DNA of 64,000 nt from Bradyrhizobium jicamae (GCF_018130695.1 NZ_JAFCJX010000036.1:26768-90767), one strand, 5' to 3'. Positions 17,181-25,605 are shown, counted from the first letter of the stretch. Numbers and translations are program-made. Notes: generated by a model from the sequence alone, not told the origin.

Positions 17181-17675
17181 ATGCCGCAGAATCCTCCCAT
17201 CATCGCCGGGACCCGGATCGGGCATGTCCATCTCAAGGTCGCCGATCTCGAACGCGCGCTCGGCTTCTATTGCGGCGTGCTGGGCTTCGAGCTGATGCAG
17301 AAAATGGGCTCGGCGGCGGCCTTCATCTCCGCCGGCGGCTATCATCACCACATCGGCCTCAACACCTGGGAGAGCAAGGGCGGCCATCCGCCGCCGCCGG
17401 GTACCACCGGCCTCTTCCACACCGCGATCCTCTACCCGACCCGCGCCGCACTCGCCGACGCGCTGCATCGGGTGATCTCATCAGGCATCCAGCTCGACGG
17501 CGCCAGCGACCATGGTGTCAGCCAGGCGCTGTACTTGCGCGACCCCGACGAGAACGGCGTCGAGCTCTATTGGGACCGGCCCGAGGCCGAATGGCCGCGC
17601 ACCGCGGATGGAAAGCTGGCGATGTTCACGCAGCGGCTCGATCTGGACGATCTGCTGCGGGCGCGGGAGGGGTAA
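17181..17675 (+). CDS. VOC-family (glyoxalase/extradiol dioxygenase-like) protein
   Basis: 164-residue vicinal-oxygen-chelate protein with two beta-alpha-beta-beta-beta modules. Likely metal ligands are His14 in RIGHVHLKVADLERALGFY, the histidine in TTGLFHTAILYPTRAAL, and the glutamate in DENGVELYWDRPEAEW. This resembles CatE-like catechol 2,3-dioxygenases and glyoxalases. The reaction cannot be assigned from sequence. It has the same orientation as the CMD gene, 139 bases downstream, so cotranscription is possible. Its stop lies four bases before a palindromic repeat. Confidence 0.85.
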   Translation: MPQNPPIIAGTRIGHVHLKVADLERALGFYCGVLGFELMQKMGSAAAFISAGGYHHHIGLNTWESKGGHPPPPGTTGLFHTAILYPTRAALADALHRVISSGIQLDGASDHGVSQALYLRDPDENGVELYWDRPEAEWPRTADGKLAMFTQRLDLDDLLRAREG

Positions 17676-17679
17676 TCTT

Positions 17680-17769
17680 GTAGCCCGGATGAAGCGCAGC
17701 GAAATCCGGGATAGGTCTCGCCTCATGTCGACGTCGGCCCCGGATTGCGCTTCGCTCCATCCGGGCTAC
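17680..17769. repeat. Palindromic repeat, family E, overlapping the MFS gene 3' end
   Basis: GTAGCCCGGATGAAGCGCAG and its near-complement CTTCGCTCCATCCGGGCTAC form long arms around a short centre. The element begins four bases after the VOC stop. It includes the last 47 bases of the convergent MFS gene, whose stop codon at 17723 is inside it. Confidence 0.85.
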
Positions 17770-18985
17770 GCCCGCGGACCATGACCATCACCGCTGCGAT
17801 GACCTCCAGCCCGATACACCCGTAAAACGGCAACGCGTAGCCGCCGGAGAGATCGCGCAGCAGACCGACCACGCCGGGGCCGAACGCGTAGGTGACCTGG
17901 TTGATCGCGGTGATCAGGCTGATCAGCACGCCGAACGCGCGCGGATCGAACTCGCGCTGCACGATCAACGCCGGCAGCGTGATCAGATTGCCGACGGAGA
18001 AGCCGAACAGCCCGCAGGCCGCGATCAGCGCGATGTCGCTGCGCAGGTTGATCACGACGAGCAGCGCGATCGCCTGGCTCAGGAACGACAGCGCCGAGGC
18101 GAGTCGCTGGTTCAGCTGGTCGATCACAAAGGAGAACGAGACGCGGCCGACCACGGCCATCGCGGTGAGCAACGCCATCGCCACAGTGGCGCGCTCACGG
18201 CCAATCACGCCGTCCAGGAAAGTGATGAGGTGGACGATGAAGCCGACCTGGGCGAATAGCACCAGCGCGAACGCGGTCGAGACCGAGAGGAAGCCGATAT
18301 CGCGGAACGCCCGCGCCCGGACCTGCGTCGGCGACGGCGCATCCATTGCGGCGGCCGTGACGGCGCGGAGATGCACCGGCGGCTCGCCGACGAAGATCAG
18401 GATGATCGGGACCATCGTCACGACCAGCAACACGGCGGATGCGATCATCGCGCCGGCGAAGCCGAAATAGCCGATCCCGGCGACCAGCAAGGGCACGCCG
18501 ACGATACCGCCAAAACTGGCGCCGTTCAGCGCCAGGCTGATCGCCATACCGCGCTTGGTGTCGAACCAGAGGCCGAGCGTGTTGGTGATGATGCCGAGGC
18601 TGGTGCCGGCCCAGCCGAAGGCGAGCACGGCATTCGCAAGATAGAGCTGCCAGGGCGTGGTGACCCAGCCGATCGAGAGCGCCGCCGCGGCCATCGCAAA
18701 GGTGCCGGCGATCAGGCAATTCCTTGGACCGAATGCCTTGATCGCCTCGCTCGCGAAGGCGACCAGCACGGCGCCGAACAGATAGAAGAACGTGGTGCCG
18801 GAGGAGATCAGCGAGGTCGGCCAGCCGTGCTGGCGATGCAGCTCGGCGACATAGACACTCTGGCCGTAGAAGCCGAGCCCCCAGCCGAAGGTCGCGAGCA
18901 GGAAGCAGACGGCGACGATCCGCCAGCCGTCATAGCGGTAGGAGGTCTCGTCGATCGTGCTGCGCGTATGCGTGGATGCGTCCAT
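17723..18985 (-). CDS. MFS transporter with a repeat-derived C-terminal tail
   Basis: About 420 residues with 12 predicted membrane helices, of the OFA/monocarboxylate-type major facilitator group (GWGLGFYGQSVYVAELHRQHG; LGLWFDTKRGMAISLALNG). ATG 18985 is preferred over the GTG at 19006 because AAAGAG lies just before it. The C-terminal residues RSPDGAKRNPGPTST are encoded by a family E repeat, so the original stop has been lost or replaced. The transported substrate is unknown. The gene lies beside another leftward MFS gene, which need not be in the same unit. Confidence 0.87.
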   Translation of the reverse strand: MDASTHTRSTIDETSYRYDGWRIVAVCFLLATFGWGLGFYGQSVYVAELHRQHGWPTSLISSGTTFFYLFGAVLVAFASEAIKAFGPRNCLIAGTFAMAAAALSIGWVTTPWQLYLANAVLAFGWAGTSLGIITNTLGLWFDTKRGMAISLALNGASFGGIVGVPLLVAGIGYFGFAGAMIASAVLLVVTMVPIILIFVGEPPVHLRAVTAAAMDAPSPTQVRARAFRDIGFLSVSTAFALVLFAQVGFIVHLITFLDGVIGRERATVAMALLTAMAVVGRVSFSFVIDQLNQRLASALSFLSQAIALLVVINLRSDIALIAACGLFGFSVGNLITLPALIVQREFDPRAFGVLISLITAINQVTYAFGPGVVGLLRDLSGGYALPFYGCIGLEVIAAVMVMVRGRSPDGAKRNPGPTST

Positions 18986-19112
18986 CTTGTGCTCTTTGCG
19001 TCTCACATCAGGTCAGGAATCGTTCGGTCCTGACGATGTAAGAAGGCCCGCAAGGCGATCACTTCGATGGCGATCGAAGTGTCAGCTGTTGGCAGCAAGA
19101 GGACATTTTTGG

Positions 19113-19178
19113 GCATGATCTCATCGGAAAACCGCGCCACACTTTGCGCTAACGCGGCCCTTCGGGTCCGGATCATGC
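19113..19178. repeat. Palindromic repeat, family J (copy 2)
   Basis: GCATGATC (19113-19120) and GATCATGC (19171-19178) form the outer arms, with CGGAAAACCG near the left arm and a GCGCTAACGCG stem inside. The right arm ends exactly at the base before the stop codon of the MFS gene at 19179. A shorter relative lies at 23774. Confidence 0.7.
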
Positions 19179-20423
19179 CTAGAGACTCGGCTCCGGAAAC
19201 TCGTCGACCTCGCGCAGTTTCGCCCGCCGCTTGGCGAAGGACGCGAACGACAGCACGGCGAGCCCCAGCAGCACCGGCGGAAACACCACCATGTTGACGG
19301 CGTTCCAGCCGTAATGCGCAAGCAGCTGGCCCGACGAGAACGAGCCGATCGCCATCATGCCGAACACCAGGAAATCGTTGAAGGCCTGCACCTTGTTGCG
19401 CTCCTGCGGCCGGTGCGTTTCCAGCACCAGCGCGGAGGCGCCGACGAAAGCGAAATTCCAGCCCACGCCGAGCACGATCAGCGTCGCCCAGAAGTGCGGC
19501 GCGGTGATGCCGGAGAGCCCGATCATCGCGGCCACCGCCTCCAGCGTCAGGCCAAGCGCGACGATGCGCGGTGCGCCGAAGCGCGCGATCAGCGAGCCCG
19601 TGAAGAAGCTCGGGCCGTACATCGCCACGATGTGCCACTGAATGCCGAAATTGGAATCGCTGACCGTGAGCCCGCACATCTTCATCGCGAGCGGCGCCGA
19701 GGTCATCACGAGGTTCATCATGGGATAGGCGATCACGCCGCACAGCGCCGCGGCGATGAAGCGCGGCTGCCTTGCGATCTGCAGCAGCGGCCGGCCGCCA
19801 TGCAGGTCGGCCGCCGCCGGCTTCGGCGCATGCACGCCGGCGAGAATCGCCATCGCCACCAGCGCGACGGCCGCCTGCACCACGAAGGAGAACGCGAACA
19901 GATACGGTGACCAGAACTCCATGGTCCATTGCACGAGCTGCGGCCCGAGCACGCCGGCGAACACGCCGCCCGCCATCACCCACGACACCGCCTTCGGCCG
20001 GAACGCGGCGCTGGCGCCGTCGGCCGCGGCAAAACGATAGGATTGCGCCACCGCGCCATAGAGCCCGCCGAGGAAGGTCGCGCCGCAGAACAGCCAGAAC
20101 GAGGCGTGCAGGATCGCCCATGCCCCGAGCATGCCGGTCAGCGCGCCGCAGAAGGTGCCGATGATGAAGGCAACGCGGCGGCCGTAGGCGCGCGAGATCC
20201 AGCCGGTCGGCAGCGTGCCGGCGGCGAGCCCCAGCACATACATCGACAGCGGCACGGTCGCGAGCGAGATGTCCGGCGCCAGCGTCGCGCCGACGATCGA
20301 GCCGGTCGCGAAGATGACGGCCGAATTGGCTCCCGTCAGCGCCTGCGCCGCCGCCAGCAGCAGCACATTGCGCCGCGCGCGCGTATCGTCGTCGGTCTCG
20401 GCAGTGGCTGTCACGTCGATCAT
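19179..20423 (-). CDS. MFS transporter
   Basis: About 414 residues with 12 hydrophobic helices, consistent with a drug/metabolite-type major facilitator. The motif A region between helices 2 and 3 reads GWISRAYGRRVAFIIGTF. The frame stays open to 20519. I prefer ATG 20423 (MIDVTATAET), because the upstream residues are unlike a transporter N-terminus and a GGGAACG sequence precedes this ATG. No regulator is adjacent. Substrate unknown. Confidence 0.85.
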   Translation of the reverse strand: MIDVTATAETDDDTRARRNVLLLAAAQALTGANSAVIFATGSIVGATLAPDISLATVPLSMYVLGLAAGTLPTGWISRAYGRRVAFIIGTFCGALTGMLGAWAILHASFWLFCGATFLGGLYGAVAQSYRFAAADGASAAFRPKAVSWVMAGGVFAGVLGPQLVQWTMEFWSPYLFAFSFVVQAAVALVAMAILAGVHAPKPAAADLHGGRPLLQIARQPRFIAAALCGVIAYPMMNLVMTSAPLAMKMCGLTVSDSNFGIQWHIVAMYGPSFFTGSLIARFGAPRIVALGLTLEAVAAMIGLSGITAPHFWATLIVLGVGWNFAFVGASALVLETHRPQERNKVQAFNDFLVFGMMAIGSFSSGQLLAHYGWNAVNMVVFPPVLLGLAVLSFASFAKRRAKLREVDEFPEPSL

Positions 20424-20561
20424 CAGGCGTTCCCGCGGCCCCGGCGGGAGCCCTTGTTTGGCCGGCACTATGGAGAGACGCAGCAGGTCGATCAACCAGC
20501 GCAAAACGACGAACGCCATGCGGGATGTGCACGGTGCGTCGGGGATTGCCCACCCTTCAGA

Positions 20562-20649
20562 AATCGTAGGGCGGATTAGCCGAAGGCGTAATCCGCCGAC
20601 CGGTGTTGCGGCAATGGCGGATTACGCTTCGCTAATCCGCCCTACGATT
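20562..20649. repeat. Palindromic repeat, family B
   Basis: AATCGTAGGGCGGATTAGC and GCTAATCCGCCCTACGATT form 19-base arms with near-perfect complementarity, and the centre also pairs partly (GGCGTAATCCGCC). The right end abuts the stop codon of the hicB gene (20650). Confidence 0.85.
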
Positions 20650-21138
20650 CTATCGCATGATCCTCTTCCCCGCCCGCTTGTCCGCACGCAGCGCGCCGGC
20701 CCTGTGGGCCTTGGAGCGCGACGTTGGCGTCGGCGGCGGGAAACGCCATTCGAGCGCCAGCGTGGCGGCGAAGCCGAAGAAGCTGGAGCGGCTCATGCCC
20801 ATGCCGGCGGCGTGGCGGTCGATCTTGGCGATCAGGCTCTTCGGCAGATAGACGTTGACGCGCTCGGAGGGATCGGGCGGATCGACGCCGACCATGAAGA
20901 ACGCCGCGACATCGGAGCCCTTCGGCGGCACGATGGTCTCGATCGGCGTCGGCTCCGGCATCGGCCGGCCCTGCTCGGCCCAGCCGTCGACCGCCTGCGC
21001 GAGTGCTGCTTCCGCGCGCTCGATCGCCTCCTCCTGCGAGCGCCCGGCGACGACGCAGCCCGGAAAGTCCGGAAACCACGCGCCGAACGCACCGCGAGGC
21101 CCGCGCTCGAGCACTGCCGGATAGAGCCGTCGTTTCAT
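20650..21138 (-). CDS. HicB-family antitoxin, no adjacent HicA
   Basis: 162 residues. The N-terminal half is the degraded RNase H-like HicB domain (AWFPDFPGCVVAGRSQEEAIERAEAAL). The C-terminal half has a ribbon-helix-helix type DNA-binding segment (RVNVYLPKSLIAKIDRHAAGMGMSRSSF). HicB normally neutralises the HicA RNase and represses its own promoter. No hicA-sized frame exists in the 80 bases upstream or the repeat-filled gap downstream, so it is an orphan. The region in front carries a strong palindrome, a plausible autoregulatory operator shared with the divergent methyltransferase gene. Confidence 0.8.
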   Translation of the reverse strand: MKRRLYPAVLERGPRGAFGAWFPDFPGCVVAGRSQEEAIERAEAALAQAVDGWAEQGRPMPEPTPIETIVPPKGSDVAAFFMVGVDPPDPSERVNVYLPKSLIAKIDRHAAGMGMSRSSFFGFAATLALEWRFPPPTPTSRSKAHRAGALRADKRAGKRIMR

Positions 21139-21165
21139 GCTGGCCTCCTGCGTCGAGGTATGCTA

Positions 21166-21189
21166 TTTCACACACCATGGTGTGTCAAA
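21166..21189. promoter_or_regulatory. Operator-like palindrome between hicB and the methyltransferase gene
   Basis: ACACACCATGGTGTGT (21170-21185) is a perfect 16-base palindrome, extended by TTT/AAA with one mismatch pair to 21166-21189. It sits 28 bases upstream of the hicB start and about 30 bases upstream of the divergent methyltransferase start. That is a good place for autoregulation by the ribbon-helix-helix domain of HicB. Confidence 0.6.
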
Positions 21190-21218
21190 TGACACATTCA
21201 CCTGACGAGGTGCCCCGC

Positions 21219-22085
21219 ATGGACCGGCAGACCGAGCTCCGCATCATCCGCGCGGCCTATGCCAAACAGATCGCGGCCGCCGTCCGCGTCGACAATGCGC
21301 GCGTGATCGAGGCGTTCGCCACGATCCCTCGCGAGGATTTCGTCGGGCCCGGACCATGGATGATGCGGCGGATGAACGGCTACGTGCCGACGCCCGACGC
21401 CGATCCGGTCTATCTCTACACCGACAATCTGGTTGGCCTGGTGCCTGAGCGCGGCCTCAACAACGGACAGCCCTCGCTGCATGCCTATCTGATGCAACAG
21501 GCGGCGCCCGCGGCCGGCGACCACGTGGTGCATGTCGGAACCGGGACCGGCTATTACACCGCGATACTCGCCCATCTGGTCGGGCCGTCCGGCCGGGTGA
21601 CGGGAATCGAATTTGATGGCGATCTCGCCGCGCGCGCCCGCGCCAATCTGGCATCGTTTGGCAATGTCGAGATCATCGCAGGCGACGGCACGCAGGTGCC
21701 GTTCGATCCGGCCGACGTCATCTATGTCAATGCCGGCTGCACGCAGCCGGCGGAGCGCTGGTTGAGCAACCTTGCCAACCGCGGTCGCCTGATCCTGCCG
21801 ATGACGTCGAATGACGGTTTTCGCAGCCTCGCACCCGAGCGCATCGCGCAGGCCGGCGCGGTGTTCTGCATTTGGCGCGGCGGCACCGACTACTACGCGA
21901 CATGGATCTCGCCGGTGGCGATCTTTCCCTGCGCCGGCGGCCGCGACGAGGCCTCCGAGAAGGCGCTTGCAGACGCTTTTGCGCGCGGCGGCTGGGACAA
22001 GGTCACGCGGCTTTATCGCGACAGCGACATTCCCGACGAGCGCTGCTGGGTTCGCGGCGAGGGATGGTGTCTGGCGTTCGAATGA
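21219..22085 (+). CDS. Protein-L-isoaspartate O-methyltransferase-like SAM methyltransferase
   Basis: 288 residues. The PCMT-type N-terminal half (RVIEAFATIPREDFVGPG) precedes a SAM-binding Rossmann motif I (HVVHVGTGTGYYTAILAHLVG) and an acidic motif II (VTGIEFDGDLAARAR). The C-terminal 100 residues are longer than in standard PCMT (about 210 residues), so it is a divergent, extended member. The substrate may not be isoaspartyl protein. ATG 21219 has GACGAGG upstream. ATG 21189 is in frame but lies at the edge of the operator-like palindrome and lacks a ribosome binding site. Confidence 0.8.
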   Translation: MDRQTELRIIRAAYAKQIAAAVRVDNARVIEAFATIPREDFVGPGPWMMRRMNGYVPTPDADPVYLYTDNLVGLVPERGLNNGQPSLHAYLMQQAAPAAGDHVVHVGTGTGYYTAILAHLVGPSGRVTGIEFDGDLAARARANLASFGNVEIIAGDGTQVPFDPADVIYVNAGCTQPAERWLSNLANRGRLILPMTSNDGFRSLAPERIAQAGAVFCIWRGGTDYYATWISPVAIFPCAGGRDEASEKALADAFARGGWDKVTRLYRDSDIPDERCWVRGEGWCLAFE

Positions 22086-22097
22086 TCCGCCCGACGA

Positions 22098-22772
22098 TCA
22101 CGTTCGCGCAAACATCAGCATCATGTTGTTGGCGGGCATCTCGAAGCTGCCGGCGAGCTTCAATCCGACACCGCCCGCAAGCTTCTCGAGATCTGCGATG
22201 TCGCGCACACCCCAATCCGCGTCGCGCTCGCGCAAGGAGGTGTCGAACACCGCATTGCTGAGCGCGGTGTGCTTGCCGTCGCGCTTGAACGGGCCATACA
22301 GAAACAGCCGCCCGTCCGGCCGCAACTGCCGCGCGGCGCCGGCGAACAGGCCTTCGGCGACACTCCACGGCGCGATGTGGATGACATTGGCGCAGAAGAT
22401 CGCGAGCAATTTATCCGGCCCCTCGCCTTCCGCAGGCGCGACCTGCCAGGCGGGATCGGAGAGATCGATCCGCTGTGGCTCGCGGATGTTGGCGAGGCCT
22501 GAATGCGTGCGCCAGGCCTCGATGCTGCGCAGATGCGACGGCTGCAGATCGCTCGGCCACCAGACGATGTCGGGCGTATGCCCGGCAAAGAACACAACAT
22601 GCTGGCCGGTGCCGCTGCCGGCCTCCAGCACGTCGCCGGATCGTCCGGCGAGAAACCCCTTCAGCACATCCCAGATCGGCGCATGATTGCGATGGAACGC
22701 CGCCGCATCGAGCCGCCCGTCTGCTTCCACCCGCCGGCCATCCTTGCCGAACTCCACCACATATTCCGCCAC
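22098..22772 (-). CDS. DUF938 family SAM-dependent methyltransferase
   Basis: 224-residue cytoplasmic protein. The family pattern is clear: FHRNHAPIWDVLKGFLAGR, motif I VLEAGSGTGQHVVFFAG, WWPSDLQPSHLRSIEAWR, and the late GRLFLYGPFKRDGKHT with DWGVRDI. The family is annotated as methyltransferases from the SAM motif, and the substrate is unknown. It is tail-to-tail with the PCMT-like gene with 12 bases between stops, and divergent from the sox genes, with 137 bases for the two promoters. Confidence 0.88.
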   Translation of the reverse strand: MAEYVVEFGKDGRRVEADGRLDAAAFHRNHAPIWDVLKGFLAGRSGDVLEAGSGTGQHVVFFAGHTPDIVWWPSDLQPSHLRSIEAWRTHSGLANIREPQRIDLSDPAWQVAPAEGEGPDKLLAIFCANVIHIAPWSVAEGLFAGAARQLRPDGRLFLYGPFKRDGKHTALSNAVFDTSLRERDADWGVRDIADLEKLAGGVGLKLAGSFEMPANNMMLMFART

Positions 22773-22909
22773 GTCGCTCTCCCGTCCGCTATCATACGTT
22801 AACCCCGGCTCGACCCCGCCTATTCTCCACGTTGCCAGCCAATGGTCTTTGTGCTTTTCACCTCCTATATTGCGCCTTTGGCGCAGAGATTTAAGCCCGG
22901 GAAACGCCT

Positions 22910-23251
22910 TTGATCGCCCATCTTTCCAAGCCGGCCCTGGTCCTGGCGCTGCTGGCCGGCACCGCCGCTCCGGTATCAGCCCAAACGCCCGCGGACGGCC
23001 AGAAACTCGCCTTCGACCGCAGCAAGGGCAATTGCCTGACCTGCCATGTCATCAAGGGCGGCGACCTGCCCGGCTCGATCGGCCCGGAACTGACCGACCT
23101 GAAAAACAAATACAGCCGTGACGAGCTGATCGCGATCGTCACCGACGAGACCAAGCGCAACCCGCTGACCGTGATGCCTCCCTTCGGACGGAACCGGATC
23201 CTGTCCGAGAAGGAGATCAATTCGGTGGTGGATTTCCTGCAGACGCTGTGA
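22910..23251 (+). CDS. soxX: Sulfur oxidation c-type cytochrome SoxX
   Basis: Periplasmic monoheme subunit of the SoxXA cytochrome, which links thiosulfate oxidatively to the carrier SoxYZ. 113 residues: a signal peptide of about 24 residues ending SAQ, the heme motif CLTCH at 42-46, and the conserved VMPPFG segment with the axial methionine. The start is TTG (22910). The gene opens the cluster soxXYZAKB, all rightward. No soxR-like regulator gene is seen in the window. Confidence 0.95.
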   Translation: MIAHLSKPALVLALLAGTAAPVSAQTPADGQKLAFDRSKGNCLTCHVIKGGDLPGSIGPELTDLKNKYSRDELIAIVTDETKRNPLTVMPPFGRNRILSEKEINSVVDFLQTL

Positions 23252-23275
23252 CGCGCGGGATTTGAGGAGATTTCG

Positions 23276-23770
23276 ATGAGCATCATGAGCCCCGAGTTTT
23301 TCGCCAATCGCCGCCTGGTGCTGAAGGGCATCGGCGTCGCCGCGCTGGTCGGCTTCGGCGTCATTCCGCTCGACGTGCCGCAGGCGCTCGCCGCCGCGAA
23401 CGACAAATATCCGGAAGAGGCGTTCAAGCAGAAGACCGAGGCCGAGGCGATCAAGGCGCTCTATGGCAAGACGCCTGAAGCATCCGACAAGGTGAAGATG
23501 GACGCGCCCGAGATTGCCGAGAACGGCGCCGTGGTGCCGATCGCGGTAACGACGACGCTGGCAGACGTCACCTCGATCTCGTTCCTGGTCAGCGAGAACC
23601 CGATCACGCTGGTCGCGTCCTACAGGATTCCCGCCGGCACGCTGCCTGCTGTCGGCAACCGCATCAAGATGGCGAAGACCAGCAACGTCATCGTGCTCGT
23701 CGAAGCCGGCGGCAAGCTCTACAGCGCCACCAAGGAAGTCAAAGTCACCGTCGGCGGCTGCGGCGGTTAA
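23276..23770 (+). CDS. soxY: Thiosulfate oxidation carrier protein SoxY
   Basis: 164-residue exported subunit of the SoxYZ carrier, which holds sulfur intermediates on a swinging C-terminal cysteine. The N-terminus has a twin-arginine-like motif (NRRLVLKGIG) before the hydrophobic core, ending near QALAA. The C-terminus is the diagnostic VGGCGG with the carrier cysteine at 162. A good TTTGAGGAG-like ribosome binding site precedes the ATG. The downstream gap to soxZ contains a palindromic repeat. Confidence 0.96.
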   Translation: MSIMSPEFFANRRLVLKGIGVAALVGFGVIPLDVPQALAAANDKYPEEAFKQKTEAEAIKALYGKTPEASDKVKMDAPEIAENGAVVPIAVTTTLADVTSISFLVSENPITLVASYRIPAGTLPAVGNRIKMAKTSNVIVLVEAGGKLYSATKEVKVTVGGCGG

Positions 23771-23773
23771 TGC

Positions 23774-23822
23774 GCGCATGATCCGGAAAAGTGGACACCG
23801 GTTTTCCGATCAGATCATGCGC
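23774..23822. repeat. Palindromic repeat, family J (copy 1), between soxY and soxZ
   Basis: GCGCATGATC (23774-23783) pairs with GATCATGCGC (23813-23822), and GGAAAA with TTTTCC inside. It begins four bases after the soxY stop, within an operon. Such a hairpin can alter the relative mRNA stability of the two halves of the operon. Confidence 0.75.
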
Positions 23823-23845
23823 CAGACAAGATAAGGAGCAGTGAG

Positions 23846-24157
23846 ATGGCATCGAGCATTCGCGTGCGCGCAACGTCCAACGGCGACACCACCGAGGTGC
23901 AGGCGCTGATCCAGCACCCGATGGATTCCGGCTTCGTCAAGGACGCCAAGGGCGAGATCATTCCGCCGCATTTCATCCAGCAGCTGACCTTCGAGTATGA
24001 CGGCAAGCCGGTGTTCCTCGCCGACTGGGGCGGCGGCGTCTCCAAGGACCCCTACGTGAAATTCTCCTTCAAGGGCGGCAAGAAGGGCGACGACCTCAAG
24101 GTGAGCTGGAGCGACAACAAGGGCGCCACCGACTCCACCACGGCGAAGATTCAATGA
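23846..24157 (+). CDS. soxZ: Thiosulfate oxidation carrier complex protein SoxZ
   Basis: 103 residues with the immunoglobulin-like fold that dimerises with SoxY. It has no signal peptide of its own and is exported with SoxY through the Tat pathway. Recognised by SIRVRATSNGDTTEVQALIQHPMDSG near the start and the late VSWSDNKGATDSTTAKIQ. The stop overlaps the soxA start by four bases (ATGA). Confidence 0.95.
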   Translation: MASSIRVRATSNGDTTEVQALIQHPMDSGFVKDAKGEIIPPHFIQQLTFEYDGKPVFLADWGGGVSKDPYVKFSFKGGKKGDDLKVSWSDNKGATDSTTAKIQ

Positions 24158-25011
24158 TGTGGCGCGTCGCACTTCCCCTCGCCACCGCCTTTGCGGTGAG
24201 CCTGCTCGCGCTGGCGCCGATCACGCGCGCGGCCGACGCGGTCAATCCCGAGGCCGACAAGAAGGCGTTCCAGAAGTTCTTCACCGACAAGTTTCCCAAG
24301 GTGAAGTTCGACGATTTCGTCAACGGTCCCTATTCGATGAATGAGGACCTGCACAAGCAGTGGGAAGAGAAGGAGCAGTTTCCGCCCTACGAGTTCTCGC
24401 TCGAAGCCGGCAAGGAGATGTTCTCGAAGCCGTTCAAGAACGGCAAATCCTATGAGGATTGCTTCCCCAATAAAGGCATCGGCATCCGCCAGAACTATCC
24501 CTATTTCGACGAGAAGGAAGGCAAGGTCGTCACCCTCGAGCTCGCGCTCAACCGCTGCCGCGAGGCCAATGGCGAAGCGCCGTTTTCCTATGTGAAGGAC
24601 GAGATGGCGGCGCTGACCGCGTACATGGCCTACACCTCGCGCGGCAAGCCGATGGACATCAAGATACCCAGCGATCCGCGCGCGCTCGAAGCCTATGAGA
24701 AGGGCAAGGAATATTTCTACACCCGCCGCGGCCAGCTCAACTTCTCCTGCGCCACCTGCCATGTGCAGAGCCCGGGCGAGCGCATCCGCGCCGAAATACT
24801 GGCGCCGGCGCTCGGCATTTTGAACGCGATGCCTATCTATCGCTCGGAATGGTCCGGCATGGGCACGACCAGCCGCCGCTTCACCACCTGCAACAGCCAG
24901 ATCCGTGGCGTGCCGCTCAGCCCGCAGGACGACGAATATCGCAACGTCGAATATTACCTCTCCTATGTCAGCAATGGACTGCCGATCTCGGGGCCGGGAG
25001 CCAGACCATGA
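24154..25011 (+). CDS. soxA: Sulfur oxidation c-type cytochrome SoxA, single-heme form
   Basis: 285 residues with a signal peptide of about 26 residues (ending TRAAD). It is the catalytic subunit of SoxXA. Only one CxxCH is present, CATCH at 199-203. The N-terminal domain keeps two cysteines (EDCFPNKG, NRCREANG) that would form a disulfide in place of a heme. The active-site heme-ligating cysteine that carries the persulfide is C246 in RRFTTCNSQIRG. This is the monoheme SoxA class. The gene overlaps both soxZ and the next gene by four bases. Confidence 0.95.
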   Translation: MMWRVALPLATAFAVSLLALAPITRAADAVNPEADKKAFQKFFTDKFPKVKFDDFVNGPYSMNEDLHKQWEEKEQFPPYEFSLEAGKEMFSKPFKNGKSYEDCFPNKGIGIRQNYPYFDEKEGKVVTLELALNRCREANGEAPFSYVKDEMAALTAYMAYTSRGKPMDIKIPSDPRALEAYEKGKEYFYTRRGQLNFSCATCHVQSPGERIRAEILAPALGILNAMPIYRSEWSGMGTTSRRFTTCNSQIRGVPLSPQDDEYRNVEYYLSYVSNGLPISGPGARP

Positions 25012-25325
25012 GCGCGGCCATGAAGATGACACTCTTGGCAGGCGCGATGGCGCTGTTGGCCGGCACGGGCGCGGCGGAAGCCGCGTCCGAGGCCGACTAC
25101 AAGGCGGCCTATGCCGCGGCCGAAGCTGCGAACAAGGAAGCGGGCGCATTGCGCAATCAATGGACCACGACGGCATCCACCCTCGCCGCGTCGAAGAAGG
25201 CCGCCGATGCCGGCGATTTCGATGCGGCGCTGGCACAGGCCAGGGAAGCCGAAGCACTGGCGAAAGCATCGATCTTCCAGGCGACGTCGGAGAAGGAACG
25301 CTGGAAGGATTTGGAAATCCGCTGA
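25008..25325 (+). CDS. soxK: SoxXA-binding protein SoxK-like
   Basis: A 105-residue exported helical protein, starting at ATG 25008 that overlaps the soxA stop. The signal peptide ends near AEAAS. The mature part is an Ala/Lys/Glu-rich helical hairpin (ALRNQWTTTASTLAASKKAA, then GDFDAALAQAREAEALAKAS), which has the heptad rhythm and length of SoxXA-binding proteins (SAXB/SoxK). SoxK forms a ternary complex with SoxXA and stimulates it. The call rests on the pattern and on position immediately after soxA. The remote alternative is an unrelated helical lipoprotein-like peptide. Confidence 0.7.
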   Translation: MSAAMKMTLLAGAMALLAGTGAAEAASEADYKAAYAAAEAANKEAGALRNQWTTTASTLAASKKAADAGDFDAALAQAREAEALAKASIFQATSEKERWKDLEIR

Positions 25326-25420
25326 CGCGTTATGGGTGGAGCGCCGCTGCACGCACACGGCACTCTCTCTCCCGCTTGCGATCTGTGCGGCTGAGCATGA
25401 GTTAGGGACGCACCGGCGGA

Positions 25421-25529
25421 AGGGTTCCCTCCCCCCTTGTGGGGGAGGGTTAGGGAGAGGGGTAAGCCGCACGGGCGGTGATCGTGGCTTACCCCTCTCT
25501 CCAACTCTCCCCCACAAGGGGGGAGAGAG
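25421..25529. repeat. Palindromic intergenic repeat, family A (copy 2)
   Basis: CCCCCCTTGTGGGGGAGGGT at the left and ACTCTCCCCCACAAGGGGGG at the right form the arms, with AGAGGGGTAAGCC/GGCTTACCCCTCT inside. It lies between soxK and soxB and probably gives a strong mRNA hairpin within the sox operon. Confidence 0.85.
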
Positions 25530-25605
25530 CCCTACCACCGCCCGCGTGGCTTTAGACCTGATGCGCGCGTTGATGCGACGTGGCGCGCGGAGACGTTAGA
25601 GAGTG

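Noticed and set aside
21139..21218. hicA toxin gene upstream of hicB
   Set aside because: Only 80 bases are available, no frame of about 60 codons exists there, and the region holds the operator-like palindrome.
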